DNA of 64,000 nt from Halobellus rufus. Lineage in GTDB: Archaea > Halobacteriota > Halobacteria > Halobacteriales > Haloferacaceae. This document shows positions 53,300 through 62,548 of this stretch, one piece after another. Location: positions 104,988 to 168,987 of the forward strand of contig NZ_BBJO01000030.1 in NCBI RefSeq assembly GCF_000739575.1, written 5' to 3'. Every line of letters starts with the position of its first letter. Position 1 is the first letter of the stretch. The position numbers and the translations under genes are program-made. Below the pieces are notes generated by a model, which did not search any database, had not been told where the DNA came from, and saw only the letters and a list, made by a program, of their open reading frames with translations.

Positions 53300-54613
53300 T
53301 CACTCGCCGTCTCCCGACTGCGGCGACGGCTCGAACCGCGCGCGGACGCTCTCGGCGTGGGCTTCCAGCCCCTCCGCCTCCGCGAGCGTCGTCACCGTCT
53401 CCGAGAGGGCGTCGAGGCCGCCGCGGTCGAGGCGCTGGACGGTCGTCGACCGGAGGAACGTGTCGACGGAGAGGCCGCCGTAGCGCTTCGCGCCGCCGGA
53501 TGTCGGGAGAACGTGGTTCGTTCCGGACGCGTAGTCGCCCGCGGCGACGGGCGTGTACGGCCCCAGAAAGACGCTGCCCGCGTTCGAGATGCGGTCCAAG
53601 AGCGCCTCGTCGTCCTCGGCTTGGATCGAGAGGTGCTCGGCGGCGTACTCCTCGGCGAACAGGACGGCCTCGGACATCGACCGCGCGTGCAGGACCCCGG
53701 AGGCGTCGCTGTCGAGGGCCTCGCGGATCACGTCCGAGCGCTCGCGCTCGTCGACCCTCGCCGCCACGGCGTCGGCGATCTCGTCGGCGACGCCTTCGTC
53801 GTCGGTGACGGCGACGACCGAGGCGTTCGGGTCGTGCTCCGCCTGCGCGAGCAGGTCGGCCGCGACGAACTCGGCGTCGGCGGTCTCGTCCGCGAGGACG
53901 AGCACCTCGCTCGGCCCGGCGAGGAAGTCGATGTCGACGTCGCCGCGAACCTCGGCCTTCGCCGCGGTGACCCACTTGTTCCCGGGCCCGACGACCTTCT
54001 GGACGGCGTTCACGGTCTCGGTCCCGTAGGCCAGCGCGCCGATCGCCTGCGCGCCGCCGACGCTGTAGACCGCGTCCGCACCGGCGACGTGGGCGGCCGC
54101 GAGCGTGACCGGGTTCAGCTCCTCGGCGGGCGGCGTCGCGAGCGCGACGCGCTCGACGCCCGCGACCTTCGCGGGCACGACGCCCATCAGCACGCTGGAG
54201 GGGTAGGCGGCGGTGCCGCCCGGCGCGTAGACGCCGACGCGCTCCAGCGGGCGGAAGCGCCGGCCCAACTCCCTGTGGCCGCTCGGCGACTCGAAGCTGT
54301 CTCGCCAGTCGTCGGGCACCTGTCGTTCGTGGAACTGCCGGACGTTCTCGGCGGCCGCCTCGATCGCCTCGCGGACGTCGTCGTCGATCTCGTCGTAGGC
54401 GCGCTCGGCGGCGTCGGTCACGTCGAGGTTGCCGACCTCGACGCCGTCGAACTCCCGACAGAACTCGCGGACGGCGACGTCGCCCTCGGTCCGCACGCGG
54501 TCGACGATGCCGCGGACGTCGCCTCTGACGTCGGCGACGCCCGCGTCGCGGTCGAAGAAGGCCGCTCGTTCGTCGGGCGAGAGTTCAGAAACGGCCCGAA
54601 CTTGCAGCGTCAT
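53300..54613 (-). CDS. hisD: Histidinol dehydrogenase
   Basis: 437 residues. Oxidises histidinol to histidine in two NAD-dependent steps. Conserved GPGNKWVTAAKAEV, LLAQAEHDPNASVVAV and THVLPTS-like NHVLPTSGGAKRYGG contain the zinc and catalytic residues. Length normal. Other his genes are not in the window, as usual for dispersed haloarchaeal his genes. Confidence 0.95.
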   Translation of the reverse strand: MTLQVRAVSELSPDERAAFFDRDAGVADVRGDVRGIVDRVRTEGDVAVREFCREFDGVEVGNLDVTDAAERAYDEIDDDVREAIEAAAENVRQFHERQVPDDWRDSFESPSGHRELGRRFRPLERVGVYAPGGTAAYPSSVLMGVVPAKVAGVERVALATPPAEELNPVTLAAAHVAGADAVYSVGGAQAIGALAYGTETVNAVQKVVGPGNKWVTAAKAEVRGDVDIDFLAGPSEVLVLADETADAEFVAADLLAQAEHDPNASVVAVTDDEGVADEIADAVAARVDERERSDVIREALDSDASGVLHARSMSEAVLFAEEYAAEHLSIQAEDDEALLDRISNAGSVFLGPYTPVAAGDYASGTNHVLPTSGGAKRYGGLSVDTFLRSTTVQRLDRGGLDALSETVTTLAEAEGLEAHAESVRARFEPSPQSGDGE

Positions 54614-54693
54614 ACCGCGCGGTTCGGCGCGGGCGGGTAAGGACGTTCCGGATCAGGTGGCGCCGTCCTCGCCCGGGAGCGACCAGTGCGGCC

Positions 54694-55239
54694 TCAGAGG
54701 ACCTGGCGCTGCTGGGTGAACGTGACCGTTCGGTCGGCGGTCTCGACGGTGGTCTGGATCGTGATCCAGCCGTCCTCGTTCCGCACCTCGAACGCTTCCG
54801 AGTACGACAGTTCGACGCGGCGGGTCGCCGTGTAGGACTCCTCGGCGTCGAGCGTGCCGACCGACTCGTTCCCGCGCCAGACCTCCTTGTCGGGGTCGAC
54901 CTCCTGCCCGGCGAAGATCCGGCTGTAGACGGTGATTTCCTCGGCGGTCGAGTCCTGCTGGTTCGTCAGTGTCGTGGTGACGTCCCGGCAGGTGGTGCCG
55001 CACTCTTCGATGTTCTCGATCACGAAGCCGAACGGCGGCGTCGGCGTCCCCTCGGTCTCCGCGGTCGATCCGCCGCTGTCGTCGGAACTGCTGGTCTCGG
55101 TCGGTTCCTCGGGCGTCGCCGTCGGGAACGGCTCGGAGTCTCCACCGTCGCTGCCGGGGAGGATGTCGTCGCCGACGACGACGGCCCCCGCGCCGACGGC
55201 GACGAGGAGTGCGATGATGACGATCGGTGCGGTTTTCAT
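54694..55239 (-). CDS. Secreted/anchored beta-rich protein of unknown function
   Basis: 181 residues. N-terminal hydrophobic segment (PIVIIALLVAVGAGAVVV) followed by a Thr/Ser/Glu-rich linker and a beta-sandwich-like domain (FVIENIEECGTTCRDVTTTL) with a possible disulfide between the two Cys. Likely on the cell surface. Unknown ligand. Confidence 0.65.
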   Translation of the reverse strand: MKTAPIVIIALLVAVGAGAVVVGDDILPGSDGGDSEPFPTATPEEPTETSSSDDSGGSTAETEGTPTPPFGFVIENIEECGTTCRDVTTTLTNQQDSTAEEITVYSRIFAGQEVDPDKEVWRGNESVGTLDAEESYTATRRVELSYSEAFEVRNEDGWITIQTTVETADRTVTFTQQRQVL

Positions 55240-55373
55240 TGAAGTATGAGTGGTCGTCGAGGTCTACGGCTGTCTGCGTCGTTGCTCGGTGGTGTGGGCG
55301 GACGCCCGAAAGGGTTACCGGTCCCAGCGGAGGGCGCTGTGAACGGGCGCTACGTCAGCGGGGCGGGCCCTCG

Positions 55374-55799
55374 CTAGTTCTCGGCCGTCTCGTCGCCGTC
55401 CTCGTCGCTGGATTCGGTGCTCGTGCCGTCGTCGCTCTCGTCGGCGTCCGTGTCGTCACCGCCGTCGGAGGCGTCGCCCTCGGAGGCCTCGTCGCCGTTC
55501 CCGGCGACGTCACTCACTGCCGAGCCGAGCGAGTCGAGCGATCCGTCTCTGAACTGCTCGATGAGGCCGTGGATGTCCGAGACGAAGTCGGGGACAGCGC
55601 TCGGCAGGTCCTCGGGCGGCCCGGCCTGTCCGGCGTTGTCCGCCCCGTCGGCGTTCGATCCCGCGCGCTCGGACGCGTCGGCCGCGCTCGCTGCGCCGCC
55701 GTTGTTTGCCGCGGCTGTGCTTCCCGGTGTCGCTGCCGCCGCGCCAGTCGCAACGACGAGCGCTGCGAGCGCGACGGCGAGTAGCTTCGTTCGGTTCAT
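55374..55799 (-). CDS. Secreted acidic low-complexity protein
   Basis: 141 residues. Signal peptide MNRTKLLAVALAALVVATGA, a short helical core (VPDFVSDIHGLIEQFRDGSL, about 68-87), then an Asp/Glu/Ser tail of about 40 residues. No family. Located 134 bases downstream of the secreted beta-rich gene start and on the same strand. Confidence 0.6.
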   Translation of the reverse strand: MNRTKLLAVALAALVVATGAAAATPGSTAAANNGGAASAADASERAGSNADGADNAGQAGPPEDLPSAVPDFVSDIHGLIEQFRDGSLDSLGSAVSDVAGNGDEASEGDASDGGDDTDADESDDGTSTESSDEDGDETAEN

Positions 55800-55967
55800 C
55801 GTCGATCTGCACTCGGGGAACGCGGCCGACCCGTTGTAAACCGCGGAGTCGCTGAATCTGGATTACAGCCGTTTTCCGCGGGTTTTAACCCCAGTTATCT
55901 CGGATTGAATCGGATTTGAACGGGTGCAACCGTCGCCGGTGCGGGCGACGCGTCTCCACGAGGGTGT

Positions 55968-56615
55968 TCAGACTCGCGCGACGACGCGCGCGGGAGCGCC
56001 GTCGGCGTCGATCCGCAGGGGACACACGAGCAACTCGAAGCCATCCATCGACAGCGCGTCGAGGTTGCAGACGTTCTCGACGACCGGGAGCCCCGCACCG
56101 CAGAGCGCGCGGTGCGCCGGGAGGTCGCTCTCGCGGTCGGAGGGATCCGGGCTCAGCGCGTCGGTGACGACGGCGACGTCCGCGTCAGCGCACCGTCGAG
56201 CCGTCTCGGGGGCGAGAAACGGGTGTTCGGGCATCCGGTCGGTTCCCCACTGGTCGGCCCACCCGGTGTCGAAGACGAGCGCACCGAGGTCGTCGAGCGC
56301 GGTCGAATCGGGGAGGGCGTCCGGTCCGATCGCCGCGGAGGGGCCGACGTCGCGACAGTTCACCACGCGCGCCTCGAAGCGCAGGTCTTCGAGGGCGAAC
56401 GAATCGAGCGTCGCGCCCGCGGGGTCGACGTGGGCGGGGGCATCCACGTGCGTGCCGGTGTGCGTCCCGAGGCGGAGTTCGGAGACCCGGTAGCCGTCGC
56501 GCTCGTGGGTGGCGTGCGGGTCGACGCGGACCGCCGGATCCCCCGGGAACGTCGGCATCCCCGACTCGATGCGCCTGGTGAGGTCGATCAGTTCGCTCCC
56601 GTCGGCCGCGTTCAT
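55968..56615 (-). CDS. Cyclase family protein (kynurenine formamidase-like)
   Basis: 215 residues. Metal site LGTHTGTHVDAPAHVDP at about 49-65 matches the HxGTHxDxPxH motif of the cyclase/KynB family of metal-dependent hydrolases. Actual substrate unknown. It lies 31 bases downstream of gltX on the same... strand only by proximity: gltX ends at 56647 and this gene starts at 56615. Confidence 0.88.
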   Translation of the reverse strand: MNAADGSELIDLTRRIESGMPTFPGDPAVRVDPHATHERDGYRVSELRLGTHTGTHVDAPAHVDPAGATLDSFALEDLRFEARVVNCRDVGPSAAIGPDALPDSTALDDLGALVFDTGWADQWGTDRMPEHPFLAPETARRCADADVAVVTDALSPDPSDRESDLPAHRALCGAGLPVVENVCNLDALSMDGFELLVCPLRIDADGAPARVVARV

Positions 56616-56646
56616 AGATCGGTCACGGTCGGGCGACCACGATCGG

Positions 56647-58362
56647 TCAGGGGTGCGTCCAGTAGACGACCGATTCCTCGTCCCCGTGCTCGTCGACGCG
56701 GACGAACCCGATCCGCTCGAACTGGACGACGTCGTCGACGTCGGTCGCCGCGAAGTCGGGTTCGGCGACGCCCGCGACGTCCCCGTCGGGAGTGCGCATC
56801 GTCACCTCGACGCCTCCCTCGGCGGGAACCCAGTGGACGACGTCGACGTCGCCCTCGCGCACGACGCCGATGCCGTCGCCGGTGGCGACGAGCGAGTCGC
56901 CCTCCCGCCGGACGCAGGCGTAGCCCTTCAGCCAGACGCGCTCGCCTGGAGCGGGGACGTCGTCGGGTTCGAGGCGGACGCCGCCGTCGACGGGGACCGT
57001 CCGCTCGCCGCGCTCTTCGTGGTCGGGGTGCAGCGGCGGGTGGCCGGCGTCGGGGCCGCCGTCGAGTGCGAAGCGCTCGCCGTCGCGGACGAGGAAGTAC
57101 CGCTCGGCCTCGTCGTCGACGAGTTCCCGGTTCGACGCGTAGATCGAACTCATCGAGAGGTCGACGTTCGAGGTCGACGTGCCGAGCGCGATCAGCGCGT
57201 CGACGACGGCTTCGCCGCGGATGCCGCGGCGTCGAAGGCTCGCGAGCGTCGGCGCGCGGGGGTCGTCCCAGCCGTCGAGTTCGCCAGCCTCGATCTTCTC
57301 TTTGATCGTCGACGTCGACAGCTTCACGTCGTAGGCGTCGACCTGGACGTGTCCCCAGTGGACGACCTCGGGGTACTCCCAGCCGAAGTAGTCGTAGACG
57401 AACTGCTGGCGCTTCGCGGAGTCCTGCAGGTCGATCCCGCGGATGATGTGCGTGACGCCGGTCAGGTGGTCGTCGACGCCGGACTGGAAGTCGAGCATCG
57501 GCCAGCACCGATACGCCGAGGCCTCCTCGCGGGGGTGGGGCGTGTCGATCATCCGGAAGGCGACCCAGTCGCGCAGCGCGGGGTTCTTGTGCTCGATGTC
57601 GGTCCGGACGCGCAGGACCATCTCGCCCGGTTCGTACTCGCCGTCGACCATCGCCTCGAACTCTTCGTGAACGGTTTCGACGTCCTTCTCGCGGTGCGGA
57701 CACGCCTCGGCGTCGTTCTTGAGCTCCGAGAAGGTCTCGCCGGAGCAGGAGCAGGTGTACGCGCCGCCCGCGTCGATCAGCTCGCGGGCGTGCTCGTAGT
57801 AGGTCTCGACGCGATCGGAGGCGACGATGACGTCGTCGGGCTCGAAGCCGAGGTAGTCGATGTCGTCGAGGATGGCGTCGTAGGCGTCGAGGTCCGGGCG
57901 TTTCGTCTCGGGGTCGGTGTCGTCGAAGCGGACGATGAAGGAGCCGTCGTAGCGCTCCTTGTACGTGCCGATGACCGCGGGCATCCGCGCGTGACCGATG
58001 TGCCACGGGCCGTTCGGGTTCGGCGCGGCGCGCATCCGCACCTCGTCGTACTCGTCGACGTTCGGGAGGTCCGGGAGGTCGTGATCGTCGCCCTCGTCCT
58101 CGGCCTCGATCTCGGCCAACTCCTCGGGCGCGAGGTCTTCGAGGCGGTCGCGTTTCTCCGCGGTAGAGAGGTCGTTGACGCGGGCGACGACGCCCCCGAT
58201 GACGCCGGGTATCTCGTCGCCGTGCGGGCGGAAGTCGGGGTTCTCGCCCATCAGCGGCCCCATCACGGCCCCGACATCGGCGTCGCTCTCGTACTTCACC
58301 GCGTTGAGCAGCGCGTGCTTCTCGGCCTCGCGCTCGACCCGCTCGCGTAGATCGTCATCCAT
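56647..58362 (-). CDS. gltX: Glutamyl-tRNA synthetase
   Basis: 571 residues, archaeal-type class I GluRS. HIGH motif in PNPNGPWHIGHARM, KMSKS equivalent KLSTSTI, CFDIDTP-like FRMIDTPHP and the beta-barrel anticodon domain at the C-terminus. In archaea lacking GlnRS it also charges tRNA-Gln for later amidation. ATG 58362 fits the family start MDDDLRERVEREAEKHALLN. Confidence 0.95.
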   Translation of the reverse strand: MDDDLRERVEREAEKHALLNAVKYESDADVGAVMGPLMGENPDFRPHGDEIPGVIGGVVARVNDLSTAEKRDRLEDLAPEELAEIEAEDEGDDHDLPDLPNVDEYDEVRMRAAPNPNGPWHIGHARMPAVIGTYKERYDGSFIVRFDDTDPETKRPDLDAYDAILDDIDYLGFEPDDVIVASDRVETYYEHARELIDAGGAYTCSCSGETFSELKNDAEACPHREKDVETVHEEFEAMVDGEYEPGEMVLRVRTDIEHKNPALRDWVAFRMIDTPHPREEASAYRCWPMLDFQSGVDDHLTGVTHIIRGIDLQDSAKRQQFVYDYFGWEYPEVVHWGHVQVDAYDVKLSTSTIKEKIEAGELDGWDDPRAPTLASLRRRGIRGEAVVDALIALGTSTSNVDLSMSSIYASNRELVDDEAERYFLVRDGERFALDGGPDAGHPPLHPDHEERGERTVPVDGGVRLEPDDVPAPGERVWLKGYACVRREGDSLVATGDGIGVVREGDVDVVHWVPAEGGVEVTMRTPDGDVAGVAEPDFAATDVDDVVQFERIGFVRVDEHGDEESVVYWTHP

Positions 58363-58453
58363 TGGGCGTGGATGCGTTCTCCCCGGTAAAAACAGGCCCG
58401 GATTGGGGGCTCGGCGGGACGTGCGACCGCCGGTCGCCACCGCGACGTGCCCG

Positions 58454-58807
58454 TTACATCCCGTCCGTACCCCGGTCGCGCGTCATAACGATACCGCTGA
58501 CGAGCATCAACAGCGCGAGAGACACCATCCCGGCGTCCCAGCCCATCCCCGCGCTGATGGTACTGCCGCCCATCGCGCCGCCCGCCATTCCACCGTCCAT
58601 CGATCCGGGACCCATCTCGCCGCCCATCATCCCCGTTCCGAGAAGCGCCTGGTTCAGCAGCATCACGACCGAGTAGGCGATCATCAGCGGGCCGCTTGCG
58701 CCCCCGAGGCGGTCGGCGAAGTCGGTGAGTAGCACGACCCCGTGGACGGTGACGACGACGCCGACGAGGAGCATCAGCCAGCCGTCGGTCCCCATCTGCG
58801 TCGCCAT
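58454..58807 (-). CDS. Gly/Met-rich small membrane protein
   Basis: 117 residues. Two N-terminal helices (about 8-27, 38-57), a loop with GMMGGEMGPGSMDGGMAGGA, and one C-terminal helix. The Gly/Met loop could bind copper or another soft metal, but this is a guess. Translation is coupled (TGATG) to a 24-residue upstream frame. Confidence 0.62.
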   Translation of the reverse strand: MATQMGTDGWLMLLVGVVVTVHGVVLLTDFADRLGGASGPLMIAYSVVMLLNQALLGTGMMGGEMGPGSMDGGMAGGAMGGSTISAGMGWDAGMVSLALLMLVSGIVMTRDRGTDGM

Positions 58808-58881
58808 CACGCGCTCCACAGCGAGTACAGTCCGGAGGCGAGGGCGATCGACGCGCCGTACAGCCGCGTGTTCGAGATCAT
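58807..58881 (-). CDS. Possible 24-residue hydrophobic peptide
   Basis: MISNTRLYGASIALASGLYS and four more residues form one short hydrophobic helix. Its stop codon overlaps the start of the Gly/Met-rich gene (TGATG, 58809-58805), the arrangement of coupled genes. Too short for coding statistics; could be a leader peptide or a chance frame. Confidence 0.4.
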   Translation of the reverse strand: MISNTRLYGASIALASGLYSLWSA

Positions 58882-58983
58882 ACGCCGCGTTCGGCGCCGT
58901 CGGGTAATAATCGTCCGGCGGACGGGGCGTCGGCGCGCCCGTCCACCGCACTGTTTTGTCGACGGCGGCCGAACCGCCGGTCG

Positions 58984-59667
58984 ATGTCCTTCGACCCCGA
59001 CCGCGTGGAGACGATCACGTTCGACTCCTACAGCACCATCGTCGACGTCGACGCCGCCGAATCGGCGCTGGCCGACCGCGTCGACGATCCGGAACCGGTC
59101 TCGAAGCTGTGGCGCGCGCGGTCGCTGGAGTACACCTTCGTCGCCAACGAGATCGACGCCTACCAGCCCTTCTACGAGATGAACCGCGACGCGCTCCAGC
59201 ACGCGCTGGACGCCCACGGGGTCGATCTCTCGACTGCGGAGCGCGACGAGATCCTCGCGGTCTATCACGAACTCGACGTCTTCGACGACGTCCGCGAGGG
59301 GATCGAGCGGCTCCGCGCGGGCGGGTACGACTGCTACGTGGTCTCGAACGGAAATCCGGATATGCTCGCGTCGATGGTCGAGCACGCCGACATCGCGGAC
59401 CTGCTCGCGGACACGATCAGCGCCGACGAGGTCGAGACGTTCAAGCCGCGGGCCGAACTCTACCGCCACGCCGCCGCGCGGACGGGAACGCCGATCGACG
59501 AGATCGCGCACGTCACCGCGGCGTGGTTCGACGTGATGGGCGCACAGCACGCCGGGATGCAGGGCGTCTGGGCCGACCGAAAGGCGAGCCCGTGGGAGCC
59601 ATTCGACGGCGAACCGGACCTGACGGTCGAGTCGCTCTTCGAGTTGGCCGACGCGCTCGGCGTCTGA
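58984..59667 (+). CDS. HAD hydrolase, haloacid dehalogenase type II-like
   Basis: 227 residues. Nucleophile D14 in ITFDSYSTIVD, second motif YVVSNGNPDML, Lys in ETFKPRAELYRHA and HVTAAWFDVMGA with the acidic pair partly altered. Overall closest to 2-haloacid dehalogenases; activity on haloacids versus phosphate esters is uncertain. Confidence 0.85.
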   Translation: MSFDPDRVETITFDSYSTIVDVDAAESALADRVDDPEPVSKLWRARSLEYTFVANEIDAYQPFYEMNRDALQHALDAHGVDLSTAERDEILAVYHELDVFDDVREGIERLRAGGYDCYVVSNGNPDMLASMVEHADIADLLADTISADEVETFKPRAELYRHAAARTGTPIDEIAHVTAAWFDVMGAQHAGMQGVWADRKASPWEPFDGEPDLTVESLFELADALGV

Positions 59668-59727
59668 GTCGTCGAAAGATGAACCGCGGCCGGTGATCCG
59701 GCGGCGACGTCGGCAGTCGCGGTTGGC

Positions 59728-60774
59728 TCAGTAGCCGCGCGTGATCAGGTAGTCCGCGAGCTCTTCGAGCAGCGTCCGCGCCTCGTTGTCCGGGAGGACG
59801 TCGAGGTGGGCCTTCGCGTTCGCGGTGAGCTCCTCGGCCTTCGATTCGGCGTACTCGATCGAGCCCGCGGCGTCGAGTTCGGCGACGGCCTCGTCGATCT
59901 CGGCCTCCGAGACGGAGTCGACGTCGTCGGTCGCGACGAGCGAGTCGACGTCGACGCCCTGCTGGCGCGCGTGCAGCGTGATGAGCGTCTCCTTGTTCTC
60001 CACGAGGTCGGAGCCGCGCTGCTTGCCGAGCCGCTCGGAGGGGACGGTCAGATCGAGGACGTCGTCCTGGATCTGGAAGGCGCGTCCGGAGTCGATGCCG
60101 TAGCGGTAGAGCGCCTCGACGGTCTCGTCGTCGGCGTCCATCAGCACCGCGGCCGTCGCGGTCGCCGCGCCGTACAGCACGGCGGTCTTCAGTTCGACCA
60201 TCTCGAGGTACTCCTCCGGGAGCACCTCGGTCCGGCGCTCGAACTCTACGTCGAGCGCCTGCCCCTCGCAGATCTGCGTGCAGGTGGTCGCCAGCCGCCG
60301 AACGGCTTCGAGGCCGTTCGCGGGGTCCGCGCCGGTCTCCGAGAGCAACTCGAAGGCCTTCGCGTAGAGGGTGTCGCCCGCGAGGATCGCGGTTTCGGTG
60401 TCGTACTCCTTGTGGACGGCGGGGACGCCGCGACGGAGGTCGTCGTCGTCCATGATGTCGTCGTGGATCAGCGTGAACGACTGGATGACCTCGATGCTCG
60501 TCGCGGCCGACATCACGTCGATCTCGCTGCCGTCGAGCGCCGGGAACGAGCGGTAGTCCACCGAGAGCGGCTCGACGTCCGCGAGCGCCTCCGCGGTCAG
60601 GAGGGCGACGGTCGGCCGGAGCCGCTTGCCGCCGGCCTTCAGCAGGTAGCGCGTCGCCTCGTAGAGACGCTCGGGCGACTTCATCGGGACGTCCTCGTCG
60701 AGCGCCTCGTTGACGAGTTCGCGCCGCTGTCGGACCGCGTCGAGTACCCGCTTTTCCGCCGCGTCCGAACTCAT
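59728..60774 (-). CDS. idsA: Geranylgeranyl/farnesyl diphosphate synthase
   Basis: 348 residues. First Asp-rich motif IHDDIMDDDDLRRG (D105 onward), second DDVLDLT, and KAGGKRLRP for IPP. Phe at position -5 of the first motif fits archaeal GGPP synthases, which supply C20 lipid chains. Starts one base after the RNase J gene, so the two are one operon. The mvk-ipk pair that makes IPP is 54 kb away. Confidence 0.94.
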   Translation of the reverse strand: MSSDAAEKRVLDAVRQRRELVNEALDEDVPMKSPERLYEATRYLLKAGGKRLRPTVALLTAEALADVEPLSVDYRSFPALDGSEIDVMSAATSIEVIQSFTLIHDDIMDDDDLRRGVPAVHKEYDTETAILAGDTLYAKAFELLSETGADPANGLEAVRRLATTCTQICEGQALDVEFERRTEVLPEEYLEMVELKTAVLYGAATATAAVLMDADDETVEALYRYGIDSGRAFQIQDDVLDLTVPSERLGKQRGSDLVENKETLITLHARQQGVDVDSLVATDDVDSVSEAEIDEAVAELDAAGSIEYAESKAEELTANAKAHLDVLPDNEARTLLEELADYLITRGY

Positions 60775-60775
60775 C

Positions 60776-62134
60776 TCACTCCACCAGCTGGATCATGTTC
60801 CCGTTCCGCGTGGCGTGCAGGTCTCGGCCCATCTGGTACCCCTGCGACTCCGCGAGGTCGACGTACGGAGCCATCCCCTTGAGATCCTGGTGGGCCGGGA
60901 TGACGTGCTGGGGCTGGAGCGCGTCGAGCATCTGGTAGTGGCCCTCCTCGCGGAGGTGGCCGGAGACGTGGATCTCGTCGTAGATCCGCGCGCCCTGCAT
61001 CCGAAGCAGGCGCTCGGACTGATAGCGCTGGCCCTCGTTGGTCGGCTCCGGGATGACCCGGGCGCTGAAGATGACCTTGTCGCCGTCGTCGATCTCGTAG
61101 GGCGTCTCGCCGCGGCCCATCCGGGTGAGCATCGCGCGCGGCTCGCCCTGGTGACCCGTGACGACGGGCAGGAAGTTCTCCTTGCCCTCCTTCATGATCC
61201 GTTTGAACGTCCGGTCGACGGACTTGCGGTGGCCGTACATCCCGACGTCGTCGGGGAAGTCGACGAAGCCGAGCCGTTCTGCGGTTCCGGAGTACTTCTC
61301 CATCGAGCGGCCCAGCAGGACGGGCTGGCGGCCGATGTCCTTCGCGAACTCGACGATCGAGGAGACCCGCGAGACGTGCGAGGAGAACGTCGTGGCGACG
61401 ATGCCGCCGTCGTAGTCCTCGATCGATCGGATCGTGTCCTCGAGGTGGTTGCGCGCGTGCGACTCGGAGGGCGTGCGGCCCTTCCGGCCCGCGTTCGTAC
61501 AGTCCTCGATGTAACAGAGGACGCCGTTGCCCTCGCGGCCGATCTCGCGGAAGCGCTCCATGTCGATCGGGTCTTCGAGCACCGGCGAGTGGTCCATCCG
61601 CTTGTCGAGGCCGTAGACGATCGCGCCCTCGGGCGTGTGCAGCACCGGGTTGACCGCGTCGATGATCGAGTGCGTCACGTGGACGAACTCGAGTTCGACG
61701 TTGCCGGAGTCGCCGATCGACATCGTCTCGCCGGCTTCCATCTTGACGAAGTCGTTGTTGAAGCTCCCGCTGAACTTCGTCTCGTCTTCGACCTGCTGTT
61801 TCGCGAGCTCGATCGTGAACGGCGCGGCCACGATGGGCGCGTCGTACCGGTGGGCGAGCTTCGGGATCGCGCCGATGTGGTCGAGGTGGCCGTGCGTCGG
61901 CACGATGGCCTGTACGTCGCCCTCGAGGTCGGACATCACCCGGTCGTCCGGGATCGCGCCCATGTCGATCAGATCGAGGCTGTGCATCTTTTCGGTCTCC
62001 ACGTTGTCGTGGATGAGGACCTGACTGAGGTTCAGGCCCATGTCGAAGATGACGACGTCGTCGCCCGCGCGAACGGCCGTCATCTGTCGACCGACTTCTT
62101 CGTATCCGCCAATTGTCGCGATTTCGATTTCCAT
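60776..62134 (-). CDS. rnj: Ribonuclease J
   Basis: 452 residues from [20 protein letters not shown]. Metallo-beta-lactamase/beta-CASP fold: H81, H83, D85, H86 in [14 protein letters not shown], and [14 protein letters not shown] plus [14 protein letters not shown] from the beta-CASP part. Archaeal RNase J is a 5'-3' exonuclease on RNA. Preceded by a long structured leader (62135 to about 62340). Confidence 0.93.
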   Translation of the reverse strand: MEIEIATIGGYEEVGRQMTAVRAGDDVVIFDMGLNLSQVLIHDNVETEKMHSLDLIDMGAIPDDRVMSDLEGDVQAIVPTHGHLDHIGAIPKLAHRYDAPIVAAPFTIELAKQQVEDETKFSGSFNNDFVKMEAGETMSIGDSGNVELEFVHVTHSIIDAVNPVLHTPEGAIVYGLDKRMDHSPVLEDPIDMERFREIGREGNGVLCYIEDCTNAGRKGRTPSESHARNHLEDTIRSIEDYDGGIVATTFSSHVSRVSSIVEFAKDIGRQPVLLGRSMEKYSGTAERLGFVDFPDDVGMYGHRKSVDRTFKRIMKEGKENFLPVVTGHQGEPRAMLTRMGRGETPYEIDDGDKVIFSARVIPEPTNEGQRYQSERLLRMQGARIYDEIHVSGHLREEGHYQMLDALQPQHVIPAHQDLKGMAPYVDLAESQGYQMGRDLHATRNGNMIQLVE

Positions 62135-62548
62135 AGTTGAATCCCGAGCATCGAAAGCCACCGGACGGACGCTGCCGTCTGTCCGCGGTGGCGAGGGTGC
62201 TCACTCAAACGTCCCGGCGTGGCGTGGTGGTCGCCCGACTCTGGGGCGACGCGTCTCGGGACCGATCGGCCCCGGCGTCTTACAGCGCGTCGGTCGTCGG
62301 TCCCGCGTGCCCCGGCGATCCGAGGCACTTGCCCGCGGGAGTTCTGGTACTGGGCGATTCTCAGCCCGGGACTAAAAACTATCCGGGTTAGCGGCGACCG
62401 CCCCGGCGACGACCTAACGACGAGGGACTGCCCGTAATCGACCGCCTCGGTCGACTTACCGAACCTTCTCGGAACTGTCCACGGATTATCGTATTCGATA
62501 GTTTCGGGGAAACGTTGAGTAGCTAAGAGGTGTGCCGTTCGGGTAACT
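62135..62548. other. Intergenic region with structured leader of rnj
   Basis: The 414-base gap divides the rnj operon (minus) from a histidine kinase (plus). On the minus strand TTTTTAG at about 62371-62378 could be a TATA box, giving a leader of about 200 bases. Two strong hairpins lie in this leader (62157-62192 and 62258-62304). I see no complete gene and no tRNA. Confidence 0.5.
62157..62192 (-). other. Strong hairpin just upstream of rnj start
   Basis: GCCACC/GGTGGC outer arms enclose a 9-base inner stem with one G-U (GGACGGACG/CGTCTGTCC) and a 4-base loop, 23 bases before the rnj ATG. It may control translation or processing of the RNase J mRNA. Confidence 0.5.

Noticed and set aside
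62258..62304. tRNA-like stem GGGACCGA/TCGGTCCC
   Set aside because: The total length is only 47 bases, with no anticodon or T arm and no CCA-proximal pattern; it is a hairpin only.
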